Shown here piece after piece: positions 35,853-45,912 of a DNA stretch of 64,000 bases. Each line of letters opens with the position of its first letter. Positions within the stretch are counted from its first letter, which is position 1. The position numbers and the translations under genes were made by a program. Origin of the DNA: Enterobacteriaceae bacterium RIT693 (GTDB taxonomy: Bacteria; Pseudomonadota; Gammaproteobacteria; Enterobacterales; Enterobacteriaceae); NCBI GenBank assembly GCA_009668225.1, contig WJYK01000001.1, forward strand, positions 372,001 through 436,000, read 5' to 3'. Below the pieces are notes generated by a model. It was not told the origin of the DNA and ran no database searches. It saw only the letters and a program-made list of their open reading frames with translations.

Positions 35853-36731
35853 ATGAGCGACGACAATTCACAGAATAGTGACACGCCGGAAGCCAAAAAG
35901 GGATTCTTCTCCCTCATTCTCAACCAGCTGTTTCACGGTGAACCGAAAAACCGTGACGATCTGCTGACGCTTATTCGTGATTCTGAGCAAAACTCTCTGA
36001 TAGACCAGGACACCCGCGACATGCTCGAAGGGGTAATGGATATCGCCGACCAACGCGTCCGCGACATCATGATCCCGCGTTCGCAGATGGTGACGCTCAA
36101 GCACAACCAGACGCTGGACGAGTGCCTCGATGTCATTATCGAATCCGCTCACTCCCGCTTCCCGGTTATTAGCGAAGACAAAGATCACATCGAAGGGATT
36201 CTGATGGCGAAAGATCTGCTGCCGTTTATGCGCAGCGATTCCGAGCCATTTAGCATGGAAAAAGTGTTACGTCAGGTCGTTGTCGTGCCTGAAAGCAAGC
36301 GCGTTGACCGCATGCTGAAAGAGTTTCGTCAGCAACGCTATCACATGGCGATTGTGATTGATGAATTTGGCGGTGTCTCAGGTCTCGTGACCATCGAAGA
36401 TATTCTTGAGCTTATCGTCGGTGAAATCGAAGATGAATACGATGATGAAGAAGATGGCGATTTCCGCCAGCTAAGCCGTCATACCTGGACGGTGCGCGCT
36501 CTGGCCTCTATTGAAGACTTTAACGACACCTTCGATACCCACTTTAGCGATGAAGAAGTCGACACCATCGGCGGACTGGTGATGCAAGCCTTCGGGCATC
36601 TTCCCGCGCGTGGCGAAACCATTGAAATAGATGGTTACCAGTTCAAAGTCGCCATGGCCGATAGCCGTCGTATCATTCAGGTTCATGTCAGAATTCCGGA
36701 CGACTCGCCGCAACCTAAACTGGACGAATAA
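35853..36731 (+). CDS. ybeX: CBS-domain protein YbeX (CorC)
   Basis: YbeX/CorC is a cytosolic protein with two CBS domains and a C-terminal CorC_HlyC domain, historically linked to magnesium and cobalt efflux and lately to ribosome assembly with YbeY/YbeZ. It has 292 residues, as in E. coli. The CBS pair begins at [20 protein letters not shown] near residue 70. [24 protein letters not shown] lies near residue 170. The last ~85 residues form the transporter-associated domain. It is in the ybeZYX-lnt operon. Confidence 0.96.
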   Translation: MSDDNSQNSDTPEAKKGFFSLILNQLFHGEPKNRDDLLTLIRDSEQNSLIDQDTRDMLEGVMDIADQRVRDIMIPRSQMVTLKHNQTLDECLDVIIESAHSRFPVISEDKDHIEGILMAKDLLPFMRSDSEPFSMEKVLRQVVVVPESKRVDRMLKEFRQQRYHMAIVIDEFGGVSGLVTIEDILELIVGEIEDEYDDEEDGDFRQLSRHTWTVRALASIEDFNDTFDTHFSDEEVDTIGGLVMQAFGHLPARGETIEIDGYQFKVAMADSRRIIQVHVRIPDDSPQPKLDE

Positions 36732-36738
36732 CTCAGCT

Positions 36739-38280
36739 ATGGCTATAGCTCAACTTCTTCAACGCCAGCGCACTCGCCTGCTGCTGGCGCTTTTCTTTGG
36801 CGCCTGCGGAACGCTGGCCTTTTCTCCCTATGATGTCTGGCCTGCGGCCATTGTCTCGCTTGCCGGTTTACAGGGGCTAACGCTAAATCGCCGCCCGGTG
36901 CAGAGCGCGTGGATTGGCTTCTTCTGGGGACTGGGACTGTTTGGCAGCGGCGTTAACTGGGTCTATGTCAGCATCGCACAGTTCGGCGGTATGCCGGGCC
37001 CGGTGAACGTATTCCTGGTGGTGCTGCTCGCCGCTTATCTGTCGCTCTATACCGGCCTGTTTGCCGGTATTCTCAGTAAGCTGTGGCCGAAAACAACATG
37101 GTGGCGTGTGGCCATTGCCGCCCCGGTCGTCTGGCAAATTACCGAGTTCCTGCGCGGCTGGGTACTCACCGGTTTTCCGTGGCTGCAGTTTGGCTATAGC
37201 CAGATAGATGGCCCGCTAAAAGGCATCGCGCCGATTTTTGGGGTCGACGCCATTACGTTCCTGTTAATGATCGTCAGCGGCCTTCTGGTTTATGCATTAC
37301 AGGCGCGTAAGTGGATGCCGGCCGTGGTATCAGCCGCGTTGCTGCTCCTGCCCTGGCCACTGCGCAGCATTCAGTGGTTCCAGCCGCAGGCGGAACGCTC
37401 CGTCGACGTGGCGATGGTACAAGGCAACATTCCTCAGTCGCTGAAATGGAATGAGAGCCAGCTGCTCGATACGCTGAAAATCTATTTAGATAAAACGCAG
37501 CCGGAGATGGGCAAGGCGCAGCTGATTATCTGGCCGGAATCGGCTATCTCCGATCTGGAAATCAATCAGCAGCAGTTCCTGACCATGATGGATGACCTGC
37601 TGCGTTCGAAGCACAGCTCGTTAATTACCGGCATCGTCGACGCCCGCCTTAACAAGCAAAACCGGTACGACACCTACAACACCATTATCACGCTCGGGGA
37701 GGGTAGCCCTTACAGCTACACCAGCCGTAATCGCTACAACAAAAATCACCTTGTGCCATTCGGTGAGTTTGTGCCGCTTGAATCGATTCTGCGCCCGCTG
37801 GCACCGTTCTTCGATCTGCCGATGTCTTCATTCAGCCGTGGCCCCTACGTTCAGCCGCAGCTACTCTCAAACGGCGTCAAGCTAACGGCGGCTATCTGCT
37901 ACGAGATTATCCTGGGTGAACAGGTACGCGATAACTTCCGGCCGGATACGGACTTCCTGCTGACTATCTCCAACGATGCCTGGTTCGGTAAATCTATCGG
38001 CCCGTGGCAGCACCTGCAGATGGCGCGTATGCGTTCGCTGGAGCTGGGGCGCCCTCTGCTGCGCAGCACCAACAACGGCGTAACCGCGGTGGTCAACGCC
38101 GAGGGTGATATCACCAATATCATCCCGCAGTTCACCCGCGAAGTGCTGGAGGCAAAAGTCACGCCAACCACTGGCCTAACGCCTTATGCACGCTTTGGCT
38201 TCTGGCCTCTGTGGGTCATTACCGCGTTATTTGGCTTTAGCGCCCTGGTGATGAGCCTGCGTAGCCGTAATAAAAAGTAA
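36739..38280 (+). CDS. lnt: Apolipoprotein N-acyltransferase Lnt
   Basis: Lnt transfers the third acyl chain to the N-terminal cysteine of lipoproteins in the inner membrane. It has 513 residues. About seven membrane spans cover the first ~215 residues and the C-terminus. The periplasmic nitrilase-fold domain lies between them, with the catalytic triad Glu in [13 protein letters not shown], Lys in [13 protein letters not shown] and Cys in [13 protein letters not shown] chose the ATG at 36739, seven bases after ybeX, giving the E. coli N-terminus. A strong terminator follows. Confidence 0.97.
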   Translation: MAIAQLLQRQRTRLLLALFFGACGTLAFSPYDVWPAAIVSLAGLQGLTLNRRPVQSAWIGFFWGLGLFGSGVNWVYVSIAQFGGMPGPVNVFLVVLLAAYLSLYTGLFAGILSKLWPKTTWWRVAIAAPVVWQITEFLRGWVLTGFPWLQFGYSQIDGPLKGIAPIFGVDAITFLLMIVSGLLVYALQARKWMPAVVSAALLLLPWPLRSIQWFQPQAERSVDVAMVQGNIPQSLKWNESQLLDTLKIYLDKTQPEMGKAQLIIWPESAISDLEINQQQFLTMMDDLLRSKHSSLITGIVDARLNKQNRYDTYNTIITLGEGSPYSYTSRNRYNKNHLVPFGEFVPLESILRPLAPFFDLPMSSFSRGPYVQPQLLSNGVKLTAAICYEIILGEQVRDNFRPDTDFLLTISNDAWFGKSIGPWQHLQMARMRSLELGRPLLRSTNNGVTAVVNAEGDITNIIPQFTREVLEAKVTPTTGLTPYARFGFWPLWVITALFGFSALVMSLRSRNKK

Positions 38281-38292
38281 CGTTCCCTTCTG

Positions 38293-38327
38293 ATAAAAAG
38301 GCCGGCAAATTTGCTGGCCTTTTTCAT
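38293..38327 (+). terminator. Intrinsic terminator of ybeZYX-lnt
   Basis: AAAGGCCGGCAAA pairs with TTTGCTGGCCTTT with one wobble pair and is followed by a T tract, 12 bp after the lnt stop. Confidence 0.9.
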
Positions 38328-38330
38328 TTC

Positions 38331-38346
38331 TGGCACGCCACTTGCT
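38331..38346 (+). promoter_or_regulatory. Sigma54 promoter upstream of gltI
   Basis: TGGCACGCCACTTGCT matches the sigma54 consensus (TGGCACG-N4-TTGCW). The invariant GG and GC doublets are exactly 10 bp apart. It lies just past the lnt terminator and points to gltI, giving a ~305-base leader. This fits nitrogen (Ntr) control of glutamate/aspartate uptake. Confidence 0.75.
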
Positions 38347-38423
38347 AGATATTAACTGTAAAAATCAAATAACTGGCGCAAAGACGCCCTGTGGCCTGGT
38401 CGTATCGGGCAATGAAAAGTGCA

Positions 38424-38462
38424 TGCACCAAAAAGAGACATTGCAAGCACCGTTATAGTGCA
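38424..38462. promoter_or_regulatory. NtrC-like binding sites in the gltI leader
   Basis: AGCAC-CGTTATA-GTGCA (38446-38462) has the GCAC-N7-GTGC form of strong NtrC sites such as that at glnA. A second, half-conserved site begins with TGCAC at 38424, 22 bp away, which is two helical turns. Both lie downstream of the sigma54 promoter. Confidence 0.5.
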
Positions 38463-38594
38463 TCGGCATATCTTTGCCTTTAAACGGTGCGGCACGCCTC
38501 GCAAAAACAAACATCTTCTTAGCAATTTATTTACATTCAGCTAGGTTAGATGCTAACAAATGAGCATTGCTTGGCGCTTTTTGCAGCATGAAAA

Positions 38595-38617
38595 AACAAC
38601 AAAACACAACACTCACA
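38595..38617 (+). promoter_or_regulatory. C/A-rich GcvB target and enhancer in the gltI leader
   Basis: AACAACAAAACACAACAC followed by TCAC lies 46-68 bases before the gltI ATG. It is complementary to the G/U-rich R1 region of the sRNA GcvB. In Salmonella, gltI is a known GcvB target through just such a C/A-rich element upstream of the ribosome site. Confidence 0.7.
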
Positions 38618-38662
38618 TCGGATACCGGTGCCTCCTCTGGCACTAAGATTAAGGAGTTGGAT

Positions 38663-39568
38663 ATGCAATTACGTAAACTGACCACGGCAATACTGGTAAT
38701 CGGCATGAGCGCAACAATGGTTCATGCAGAAGATGTAAAACCTCAGCAATCAACGCTGGATAAGATCAAAGCCAACGGCGTTATCGTGGTCGGCCACCGT
38801 GAATCATCTGTACCTTTCTCTTACTACGACAACCAACAGAAAGTGGTTGGCTACTCTCAGGATTATTCTAACGCCATCGTGGACGCGGTGAAGAAGCAGC
38901 TTAATAAACCTGACCTGCAGGTGAAGCTGATCCCAATTACTTCCCAGAACCGTATCCCGCTGCTGCAAAACGGCACCTTCGATTTTGAATGCGGATCCAC
39001 TACCAACAACCTGGAGCGTCAAAAACAAGCCGCGTTCTCCGACACTATCTTTGTTGTCGGCACCCGTCTGCTGGTGAAAAAAGGCGGTCCAATTAAGGAC
39101 TTCCCGGACCTGAAAGGTAAAACCGTTGTCGTCACTTCAGGCACCACTTCCGAAATTCTGCTCAATAAGCTGAACGACGAGCAGAAAATGGGCATGCGCA
39201 TCATCAGTGCCAAAGACCACGGTGACTCCTTCCGTACGCTGGAAAGCGGCCGTGCCGTCGCCTTTATGATGGATGACGCCCTGCTGGCCGGTGAACGTGC
39301 GAAAGCAAAACAGCCGGATAACTGGGAGATCCTCGGCAAGCCACAGTCTCAGGAAGCTTACGGCTGCATGCTGCGTAAAGACGACCCAGAGTTTAAAAAG
39401 CTGATGGATGACACCATCGCGAAGGCGCAAACCTCCGGCGAAGCCGCTAAATGGTTTGATAAATGGTTTAAACAGCCCATTCCGCCTAAGAACCTCAACA
39501 TGAACTTCGATCTTTCTGACGAAATGAAAGCGCTGTTCAAGGAACCAAACGACAAAGCTCTCAACTAA
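38663..39568 (+). CDS. gltI: Glutamate/aspartate ABC transporter, periplasmic binding protein
   Basis: GltI binds glutamate and aspartate in the periplasm and delivers them to GltJKL. It has 301 residues. The signal peptide covers residues 1-~23 (MQLRKLTTAILVIGMSATMV then HAE). The family 3 solute-binding fold shows VGHRESSVPFSYYDNQQ near residue 45 and FECGSTTNNLERQKQAAFSD near residue 105. The ATG at 38663 has AAGGAG six bases upstream; an earlier in-frame ATG at 38567 would add 32 residues before the signal peptide. GcvB and probably NtrC/sigma54 control it. Confidence 0.97.
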   Translation: MQLRKLTTAILVIGMSATMVHAEDVKPQQSTLDKIKANGVIVVGHRESSVPFSYYDNQQKVVGYSQDYSNAIVDAVKKQLNKPDLQVKLIPITSQNRIPLLQNGTFDFECGSTTNNLERQKQAAFSDTIFVVGTRLLVKKGGPIKDFPDLKGKTVVVTSGTTSEILLNKLNDEQKMGMRIISAKDHGDSFRTLESGRAVAFMMDDALLAGERAKAKQPDNWEILGKPQSQEAYGCMLRKDDPEFKKLMDDTIAKAQTSGEAAKWFDKWFKQPIPPKNLNMNFDLSDEMKALFKEPNDKALN

Positions 39569-39590
39569 TTAGAAACACAGGGGCCGGAAG

Positions 39591-39753
39591 AATCCGCCCT
39601 CCCGATTGACGAACTGAAGCCTGGACAGACTATGCGTCGGATGGTCGTTCCCCATCCGGCGTGAAGGTGCCCAAAAACGCAGGCAAAGATCTGCTTAAAG
39701 GCATCGGCTTCTCATCAATCTTCGAGGGTAGCAAGCGCTACCCTCTTTTTTTT
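39591..39753 (+). ncRNA. sroC: SroC-like sRNA from the gltI-gltJ intergenic region
   Basis: In E. coli and Salmonella, SroC is a ~160-base RNA cut by RNase E from the gltI mRNA; it ends at the intrinsic terminator before gltJ and acts as a sponge for GcvB. The 200-bp intergenic region here has the same place and length, no ORF, and a perfect 9-bp terminator hairpin GAGGGTAGC/GCTACCCTC with eight T residues (39724-39753). The 5' end given is estimated from the length of the known RNA. Confidence 0.65.
39724..39753 (+). terminator. Intrinsic terminator between gltI and gltJ
   Basis: A perfect 9-bp stem with an AAGC loop is followed by eight T residues, ending 15 bp before gltJ. It forms the SroC 3' end and attenuates transcription into gltJKL, giving more binding protein than membrane subunits. 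Confidence 0.92.
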
Positions 39754-39768
39754 ATCTCGGAGTAAGTT

Positions 39769-40509
39769 ATGTCTATAGACTGGAACTGGGGAATTTTTTT
39801 ACAGCCCGCCCCGTTCGGCAACACAACCTATCTGGGCTGGATTTGGAATGGCTTCCAGGTCACGGTCGCCCTGTCAATTACCGCATGGATCATTGCTTTT
39901 CTGGTGGGGTCTCTGTTTGGTATTTTGCGTACGGTGCCTAACAAATTCCTGTCCGGACTCGGTACGCTATACGTTGAACTGTTTCGCAACGTTCCCCTGA
40001 TAGTCCAATTCTTTACCTGGTATCTGGTGGTGCCTGAACTGCTGCCGGAAAACATCGGTATGTGGTTTAAGTCAGAGCTGGATCCCAATATTCAGTTCTT
40101 CCTCTCCTCGATGATTTGCCTTGGGCTGTTTACCGCCGCTCGCGTTTGCGAACAGGTTCGTGCAGCGATTCAGTCGCTGCCCCGTGGGCAAAAAAACGCA
40201 GCATTGGCTATGGGGCTAACCCTGCCACAGGCCTATCGCTATGTGCTGCTGCCTAACGCCTATCGCGTCATCGTGCCGCCAATGACGTCAGAAATGATGA
40301 ACCTGGTGAAAAACTCGGCCATCGCTTCAACCATTGGTCTGGTGGATATGGCTGCACAGGCAGGCAAGCTGCTGGATTACTCGGCGCACGCCTATGAATC
40401 CTTTACGGCGATTACCCTTGCCTATGTCCTGATCAACGCCGTCATCATGGGCGTGATGTACGTAGTTGAACGTAAAATTCGCCTGCCTGGCAATATGGGG
40501 GGCAAATAA
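39769..40509 (+). CDS. gltJ: Glutamate/aspartate ABC transporter permease GltJ
   Basis: GltJ is one of two inner-membrane subunits of GltIJKL. The 246-residue protein has about five spans and the amino-acid ABC permease EAA-loop [28 protein letters not shown] near residue 140. [22 protein letters not shown] is the typical motif of polar amino-acid permeases. The stop overlaps the gltK start by one base (TAATG). It is expressed past the SroC terminator. Confidence 0.97.
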   Translation: MSIDWNWGIFLQPAPFGNTTYLGWIWNGFQVTVALSITAWIIAFLVGSLFGILRTVPNKFLSGLGTLYVELFRNVPLIVQFFTWYLVVPELLPENIGMWFKSELDPNIQFFLSSMICLGLFTAARVCEQVRAAIQSLPRGQKNAALAMGLTLPQAYRYVLLPNAYRVIVPPMTSEMMNLVKNSAIASTIGLVDMAAQAGKLLDYSAHAYESFTAITLAYVLINAVIMGVMYVVERKIRLPGNMGGK

Positions 40510-41183
40510 TGCTCGATCTTGACTGGAGTTCTATTTTACCGGCCCTGCCTTACTTAATGCAGGGGCTGGTCATTACGCTCAAAATCACCGTTACCGCAGT
40601 GGTGATTGGTATTGTCTGGGGCACGCTGCTGGCAGTCATGCGTCTGTCGAGCTTCAAGCCGATTTCGTGGTTCGCTACCGCCTACGTCAACGTTTTCCGT
40701 TCCGTGCCGCTGGTGATGGTGCTGTTGTGGTTCTACCTCGTCGTGCCGGGTTTCCTGCAATCGGTACTTGGCCTGTCGCCGAAGACCGATATTCGCCTGA
40801 TTTCCGCGATGGTCGCCTTCTCTATGTTTGAAGCCGCCTACTACTCAGAAATCATTCGCGCCGGTATTCAGAGTATTTCCAGAGGGCAGTCAAATGCCGC
40901 CCTGGCGCTCGGCATGACCCAGTGGCAGTCGATGAAACTTATTATTCTGCCGCAGGCCTTCCGCGCGATGGTGCCCCTGCTGTTAACCCAGGGCATCGTT
41001 TTGTTTCAGGATACCTCGCTGGTGTACGTCTTAAGCCTGGCAGACTTCTTCCGTACCGCTTCCACCATCGGTGAGCGCGACGGAACCCAGGTCGAGATGA
41101 TCCTGTTTGCCGGTCTGGTTTATTTTGTGATTAGCCTTAGCGCATCGCTGTTGGTCAGCTACTTGAAGAAAAGGACTGTTTAA
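40509..41183 (+). CDS. gltK: Glutamate/aspartate ABC transporter permease GltK
   Basis: GltK is the second membrane subunit, 224 residues, with about five spans. The signature [20 protein letters not shown] is near residue 60 and the EAA-loop [27 protein letters not shown] is near residue 125. It overlaps both gltJ and gltL by one base (TAATG at each junction), so the three are translationally coupled. Confidence 0.97.
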   Translation: MLDLDWSSILPALPYLMQGLVITLKITVTAVVIGIVWGTLLAVMRLSSFKPISWFATAYVNVFRSVPLVMVLLWFYLVVPGFLQSVLGLSPKTDIRLISAMVAFSMFEAAYYSEIIRAGIQSISRGQSNAALALGMTQWQSMKLIILPQAFRAMVPLLLTQGIVLFQDTSLVYVLSLADFFRTASTIGERDGTQVEMILFAGLVYFVISLSASLLVSYLKKRTV

Positions 41184-41908
41184 TGATTACCCTGAAAAAT
41201 GTTTCTAAATGGTATGGTCACTTTCAGGTGCTGACCGAGTGCTCAACCGAAGTGAAGAAAGGCGAAGTGGTGGTGGTTTGTGGGCCTTCTGGCTCCGGTA
41301 AGTCCACGCTCATCAAAACCGTTAACGGCCTGGAGCCGGTGCAAAAAGGCGAGATCCTGGTAAACGGCACCCAGGTGAATGATAAAAAAACCAATCTGGC
41401 GCAGCTCCGCTCCCACGTTGGCATGGTGTTCCAGCACTTTGAGCTGTTCCCGCACCTGTCGATTATCGAAAACCTGACGCTTGCCCAGGTCAAAGTGCTG
41501 AAGCGCGATAAAGCGGCTTCCCGTGCGAAAGGGTTAAAGCTACTGGAGCGTGTAGGGCTTTCCGCACATGCCGATAAATATCCGGCCCAGCTCTCCGGCG
41601 GCCAGCAGCAGCGCGTCGCCATTGCTCGTGCCCTGTGCATGGATCCTATTGCAATGCTGTTCGACGAACCCACCTCCGCGCTCGATCCGGAAATGATCAA
41701 CGAAGTGCTGGACGTGATGGTTGAGCTGGCAAACGAAGGTATGACGATGATGGTTGTGACCCATGAAATGGGCTTTGCCCGCAAAGTGGCGAACCGTGTG
41801 ATCTTTATGGATGAGGGGAAAATTGTAGAAGACTCTAACAAAGATGATTTCTTCAATAATCCGCAGTCTGAGCGCGCCAAAGACTTCCTGGCGAAGATCC
41901 TGCACTAA
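41183..41908 (+). CDS. gltL: Glutamate/aspartate ABC transporter ATPase GltL
   Basis: GltL is the cytosolic ATPase of GltIJKL and has 241 residues. The Walker A is [15 protein letters not shown] near residue 35, the Q-loop [12 protein letters not shown] near residue 80, the ABC signature [15 protein letters not shown] near residue 135, Walker [15 protein letters not shown] near residue 155, and the H-loop [11 protein letters not shown] bidirectional terminator follows. Confidence 0.98.
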   Translation: MITLKNVSKWYGHFQVLTECSTEVKKGEVVVVCGPSGSGKSTLIKTVNGLEPVQKGEILVNGTQVNDKKTNLAQLRSHVGMVFQHFELFPHLSIIENLTLAQVKVLKRDKAASRAKGLKLLERVGLSAHADKYPAQLSGGQQQRVAIARALCMDPIAMLFDEPTSALDPEMINEVLDVMVELANEGMTMMVVTHEMGFARKVANRVIFMDEGKIVEDSNKDDFFNNPQSERAKDFLAKILH

Positions 41909-41919
41909 CCCACTGAAAA

Positions 41920-41953
41920 GTAAAAAGGCCTTCCTGTGAGAAGGCCTTTTTTT
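41920..41953. terminator. Bidirectional terminator between gltL and ybeL
   Basis: AAAAAGGCCTT/AAGGCCTTTTT with an 8-base loop is flanked by A and T runs, between convergent genes. Confidence 0.92.
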
Positions 41954-42435
41954 CAGGGTTCGAATGGGCGCCTGTGGAATTGATTATGGCCGCATTTCGG
42001 GCAAACCGGTAACACTTCTGGCGTGTAAATCGCAATGTGATAATGGCAATTCTCGCAGACCAGATTACCCAGCCCAACGACCTCGCCGCTGTGATATACG
42101 CCGTGGTGGCTAAGATCTTTAAAGACTTCACGCCACTCAAGCTGGGTTTTATCGGTAATGTCCGCCAGCTCCTGCCACAGGCTCTCTTTAATCACCCGCA
42201 TAAAGACGCTATCGGTAAATTCCTCATGGCTTTCACCGTAGCTGCGGGCAAACTCCTCCAGATCGCGGCGCACTGCCCGCGTCACCTCTTCTATCTCCGT
42301 TCGGGTCAGTTCGCCGGTATCGCTCATCTGTTTGCGCGCGCTTGCAACCAGCGAGTCGATATCACGCTCCCCCTTGCGCAGCCGCTCGCTCAGCGACTCA
42401 ATCAGTTCCCGGTAAAATTGAGCAACCTTGTTCAT
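41953..42435 (-). CDS. ybeL: Zinc-ribbon protein YbeL (DUF1451)
   Basis: YbeL is a 160-residue DUF1451 protein of unknown function. The N-terminal two thirds are charged and helical (MNKVAQFYRELIESLSERLR; RAVRRDLEEFARSYGES). The C-terminus is a rubredoxin-like zinc ribbon with CxxC pairs in LVCENCHYHI and VCPKCGHNQFHRRP. The stop codon lies next to the shared terminator. In E. coli, several genes (rihA to djlC) lie between gltL and ybeL; here the two are adjacent. Confidence 0.93.
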   Translation of the reverse strand: MNKVAQFYRELIESLSERLRKGERDIDSLVASARKQMSDTGELTRTEIEEVTRAVRRDLEEFARSYGESHEEFTDSVFMRVIKESLWQELADITDKTQLEWREVFKDLSHHGVYHSGEVVGLGNLVCENCHYHIAIYTPEVLPVCPKCGHNQFHRRPFEP

Positions 42436-42697
42436 CGTTAGCCTGCCTCCTTGAAGGATTCCTGCATTCGCGGTGTGGTAACTAACTCTAAGAGTAGACG
42501 TTAATCCGCCAACGCTTTGTTAGATTAACCACACCCTGGGTAAAAAACTGCAAGTTACTTAGAACAGTGAAATGGTCACCGAGGGCGTCGAAAGGCTGTT
42601 TTGCCGCGGTCTAATCGGCTATGCTATGCCTGTCTGAACTCAAATCACTAAAGGCTACTTTCGTAGCTGTCTTTCATTAACAGGACTACTGGCTGCC

Positions 42698-45280
42698 ATG
42701 CAAGAGCAATACCGCCCGGAAGAGATAGAATCCAACGTCCAGCAACACTGGCAAGAGAACCGTACTTTTGAAGTGACCGAAGACGAAGGCAAAGAAAAAT
42801 ACTACTGCCTCTCAATGCTGCCCTATCCTTCCGGCCGACTACATATGGGCCACGTCCGTAACTACACCATCGGCGACGTTATCGCACGCTATCAACGCAT
42901 GCTGGGTAAAAATGTCCTGCAGCCGATTGGCTGGGATGCGTTCGGCCTGCCGGCTGAAGGGGCTGCGGTAAAAAACAACACCGCACCTGCTCCGTGGACC
43001 TACGACAACATCAACTACATGAAGAACCAGCTGAAAACGCTGGGCTTTGGCTACGACTGGAGCCGTGAGCTGGCAACGTGCACTCCTGAGTACTACCGCT
43101 GGGAACAGCAGTTCTTTACTCAGCTGTATAACAAAGGCCTGGTTTATAAGAAAACCTCCGCGGTTAACTGGTGCCCGAACGACCAGACCGTACTGGCTAA
43201 CGAGCAGGTTATCGACGGCTGCTGCTGGCGCTGCGATACCAAGGTTGAGCGTAAAGAGATCCCGCAGTGGTTCATTAAAATCACCGCCTACGCTGACGAA
43301 CTGTTGAACGACCTGGATACGCTGGATCACTGGCCGGATCAGGTCAAAACCATGCAGCGCAACTGGATTGGCCGCTCTGAAGGCGTAGAAATCACCTTCG
43401 ACGTTGAAAACAGCGCCGAGAAGCTGACCGTTTACACGACCCGCCCTGATACCTTTATGGGCGTGACCTACCTGGCCGTTGCCGCCGGTCACCCTCTGGC
43501 GCAGCAGGCTGCGATAAACAACCCAGAGCTTGCCGCCTTTATTGAAGAGTGCCGTAACACCAAAGTGGCCGAAGCCGACATGGCAACCATGGAGAAGAAA
43601 GGCGTCGCGACCGGCATTAACGCCATTCATCCACTGACCGGTGAAAGCGTTCCGGTTTGGGTGGCCAACTTCGTGCTGATGGAATACGGCACCGGTGCCG
43701 TGATGGCCGTTCCGGGGCACGATCAGCGCGACTGGGAATTCGCCACTAAATACAGCCTGCAAATCAAGCCAGTAATCCTGAACGCCGACGGTAGCGAGCC
43801 GGATCTTTCCACCTCCGCAATGACCGAAAAAGGCGCGCTGTTTAACTCTGGCGAGTTCGACGGACTGGACTTCCAGCAGGCGTTTAACGCCATTGCCGAT
43901 AAGCTGGCCGCTAAAGGCGTGGGCGAGCGTAAAGTGAACTTCCGTCTGCGCGACTGGGGCGTTTCCCGTCAGCGTTACTGGGGCGCACCAATCCCAATGG
44001 TTACCCTGGAAGACGGCACCGTGATGCCAACCCCGGAAGATCAGCTGCCGGTTATTCTGCCGGAAGACGTGGTTATGGACGGCATCACCAGCCCAATTAA
44101 AGCCGATCCTGAGTGGGCAAAAACCACCGTAAACGGGATGCCTGCGCTGCGTGAAACCGACACCTTCGACACCTTTATGGAATCCTCCTGGTACTACGCG
44201 CGCTATACCTGCCCGCAGTACGACAAAGGCATGCTGGACTCTAAAGCCGCTAACTACTGGCTGCCGGTAGATATCTACATCGGCGGGATTGAACACGCCA
44301 TCATGCACCTGCTCTACTTCCGCTTCTTCCACAAGCTGATGCGCGATGCGGGCATGGTAACCTCCGACGAACCGGCTAAACAGCTGCTGTGCCAGGGCAT
44401 GGTGCTGGCGGACGCCTTCTATTACACCGGCGTTAACGGTGAGCGTAACTGGGTTTCTCCGGTAGACGCTATCGTTGAGCGCGATGATAAAGGCCGCATC
44501 GTCAAAGCCCGTGACGCAGAAGGCCGTGAACTGGTCTATGCTGGCATGAGCAAAATGTCGAAGTCGAAAAACAACGGCATCGACCCGCAGGTGATGGTTG
44601 AGCGCTATGGTGCTGATACCGTACGCCTGTTTATGATGTTTGCTTCCCCGGCGGATATGACGCTTGAGTGGCAAGAATCCGGCGTAGAAGGGGCAAACCG
44701 CTTCCTTAAACGCGTCTGGAAACTGGTCTACGAACACACCAACCGTGGCGGGGCACCAGCGCTGGACGTTGCCGCCCTGAGCGAAGATCAGAAAGCGCTG
44801 CGCCGCGACGTGCATAAAACGATTGCCAAAGTGACCGACGATATCGGCCGCCGTCAGACCTTTAACACCGCCATCGCTGCCATCATGGAGCTGATGAACA
44901 AACTGGCAAAAGCTCCGCAGGACGGCGAGCAGGATCGTGCGCTGCTGAACGAAGCGCTGCTGGCCGTTGTGCGCATGCTGTATCCGTTCACCCCGCACGT
45001 TTGCTTCGACATGTGGCAGTCGCTGGGCGGTGAAGGCGATGTGGACAACGCACCGTGGCCACAGGCTGACGAGCAGGCAATGGTTGAAGACTCTCGTCTG
45101 GTCGTGGTTCAGGTTAACGGCAAAGTGCGCGGTAAAGTGACCGTGCCTGCTGATGCCACTGAAGCACAGGTGCGCGAGCGCGCCGGTCAGGAACACCTGG
45201 TCGCGAAATATCTTGAGGGTGTAACCGTGCGTAAAGTGATTTACGTCCCGGGTAAACTGCTCAACCTGGTTGTGGGCTAA
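42698..45280 (+). CDS. leuS: Leucyl-tRNA synthetase
   Basis: LeuRS charges tRNA-Leu and edits mischarged products. The 860-residue class I enzyme has the HIGH-type motif in [19 protein letters not shown] near residues 42-60. The CP1 editing domain covers ~220-415 ([29 protein letters not shown]). The KMSKS loop is in [15 protein letters not shown] near residue 620. It is followed 14 bp later by lptE, in the conserved leuS-lptE-holA-nadD order. A 260-bp region separates it from ybeL, with a possible -10 (TATGCT) near 42620. Confidence 0.98.
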   Translation: MQEQYRPEEIESNVQQHWQENRTFEVTEDEGKEKYYCLSMLPYPSGRLHMGHVRNYTIGDVIARYQRMLGKNVLQPIGWDAFGLPAEGAAVKNNTAPAPWTYDNINYMKNQLKTLGFGYDWSRELATCTPEYYRWEQQFFTQLYNKGLVYKKTSAVNWCPNDQTVLANEQVIDGCCWRCDTKVERKEIPQWFIKITAYADELLNDLDTLDHWPDQVKTMQRNWIGRSEGVEITFDVENSAEKLTVYTTRPDTFMGVTYLAVAAGHPLAQQAAINNPELAAFIEECRNTKVAEADMATMEKKGVATGINAIHPLTGESVPVWVANFVLMEYGTGAVMAVPGHDQRDWEFATKYSLQIKPVILNADGSEPDLSTSAMTEKGALFNSGEFDGLDFQQAFNAIADKLAAKGVGERKVNFRLRDWGVSRQRYWGAPIPMVTLEDGTVMPTPEDQLPVILPEDVVMDGITSPIKADPEWAKTTVNGMPALRETDTFDTFMESSWYYARYTCPQYDKGMLDSKAANYWLPVDIYIGGIEHAIMHLLYFRFFHKLMRDAGMVTSDEPAKQLLCQGMVLADAFYYTGVNGERNWVSPVDAIVERDDKGRIVKARDAEGRELVYAGMSKMSKSKNNGIDPQVMVERYGADTVRLFMMFASPADMTLEWQESGVEGANRFLKRVWKLVYEHTNRGGAPALDVAALSEDQKALRRDVHKTIAKVTDDIGRRQTFNTAIAAIMELMNKLAKAPQDGEQDRALLNEALLAVVRMLYPFTPHVCFDMWQSLGGEGDVDNAPWPQADEQAMVEDSRLVVVQVNGKVRGKVTVPADATEAQVRERAGQEHLVAKYLEGVTVRKVIYVPGKLLNLVVG

Positions 45281-45294
45281 GCGCAGGAGGAAGC

Positions 45295-45912
45295 GTGCGA
45301 CATCCCTTTGTCACCCTGTTAGTAACCCTGGCGGTGCTGGTCACCGCCGGATGTGGTTTTCACCTGCGTGGCAACACGCAGGTTCCCTCAGAGATGAAGA
45401 CGCTGATCCTCAACTCTGGCGATCCTAACGGTCCGCTAACGCGTGAAATCCGTAAACAGCTGCGCTTAAATGGCGTCACGATTGTGGACGATACCGGCAC
45501 GGGCGTCCGCAAGGATATTCCGTCCCTGCGTGTGGGTGCTTTAGGCCTCAGCCAGGATACCGCTTCGGTGTTCCAGAACGGCCAGACTGCGGAATACCAG
45601 ATGGTGATGACCGTCACCGCCCAGGTCCTGATCCCGGGTCACGACATTTATCCGATCAGCGCGAAGACCTACCGTTCATTCTTTGACAACCCGCTGACTG
45701 CGCTGGCGAAAGATGCCGAGCAGGATCTGATCATCAAAGAGATGTACACCAACGTTGCCCAACAGCTGATCCGCAAACTGCTGGCCGTTCATGCAGCCGA
45801 TGTGGAAGCAACGAAAGATGAGGAAAAACCGGTTAACGTATCAAAACCGGCTGCTCCAGCGCCTGCAGGCCGTGTATCCACTACGCTACCGGCAACCTCT
45901 GTTAGCCAATGA
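45295..45912 (+). CDS. lptE: LPS-assembly lipoprotein LptE
   Basis: LptE plugs the LptD barrel and helps place lipopolysaccharide in the outer leaflet. This copy has 205 residues, about 12 more than in E. coli because of a longer C-terminal Ala/Pro/Thr tail. The lipoprotein signal has the lipobox LVTAGC with Cys20. The mature domain includes [19 protein letters not shown] and [19 protein letters not shown]. The start is GTG with AGGAGGA upstream. The stop overlaps the holA start by four bases. Confidence 0.96.
   Translation: MRHPFVTLLVTLAVLVTAGCGFHLRGNTQVPSEMKTLILNSGDPNGPLTREIRKQLRLNGVTIVDDTGTGVRKDIPSLRVGALGLSQDTASVFQNGQTAEYQMVMTVTAQVLIPGHDIYPISAKTYRSFFDNPLTALAKDAEQDLIIKEMYTNVAQQLIRKLLAVHAADVEATKDEEKPVNVSKPAAPAPAGRVSTTLPATSVSQ

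Noticed and set aside
38500-38585. Other sigma54-like matches before gltI (CGGCACGCCTCGCA; TTGGCGCTTTTTGCA)
   Set aside because: The GG and GC doublets are 8 bp apart in both, not 10, so they should not work; only 38331-38346 fits.
42839-45196. Long open frame (785 codons) on the minus strand opposite leuS
   Set aside because: It mirrors the codon bias of leuS, has no ribosome site or recognisable domain, and the opposite frame is an essential synthetase.
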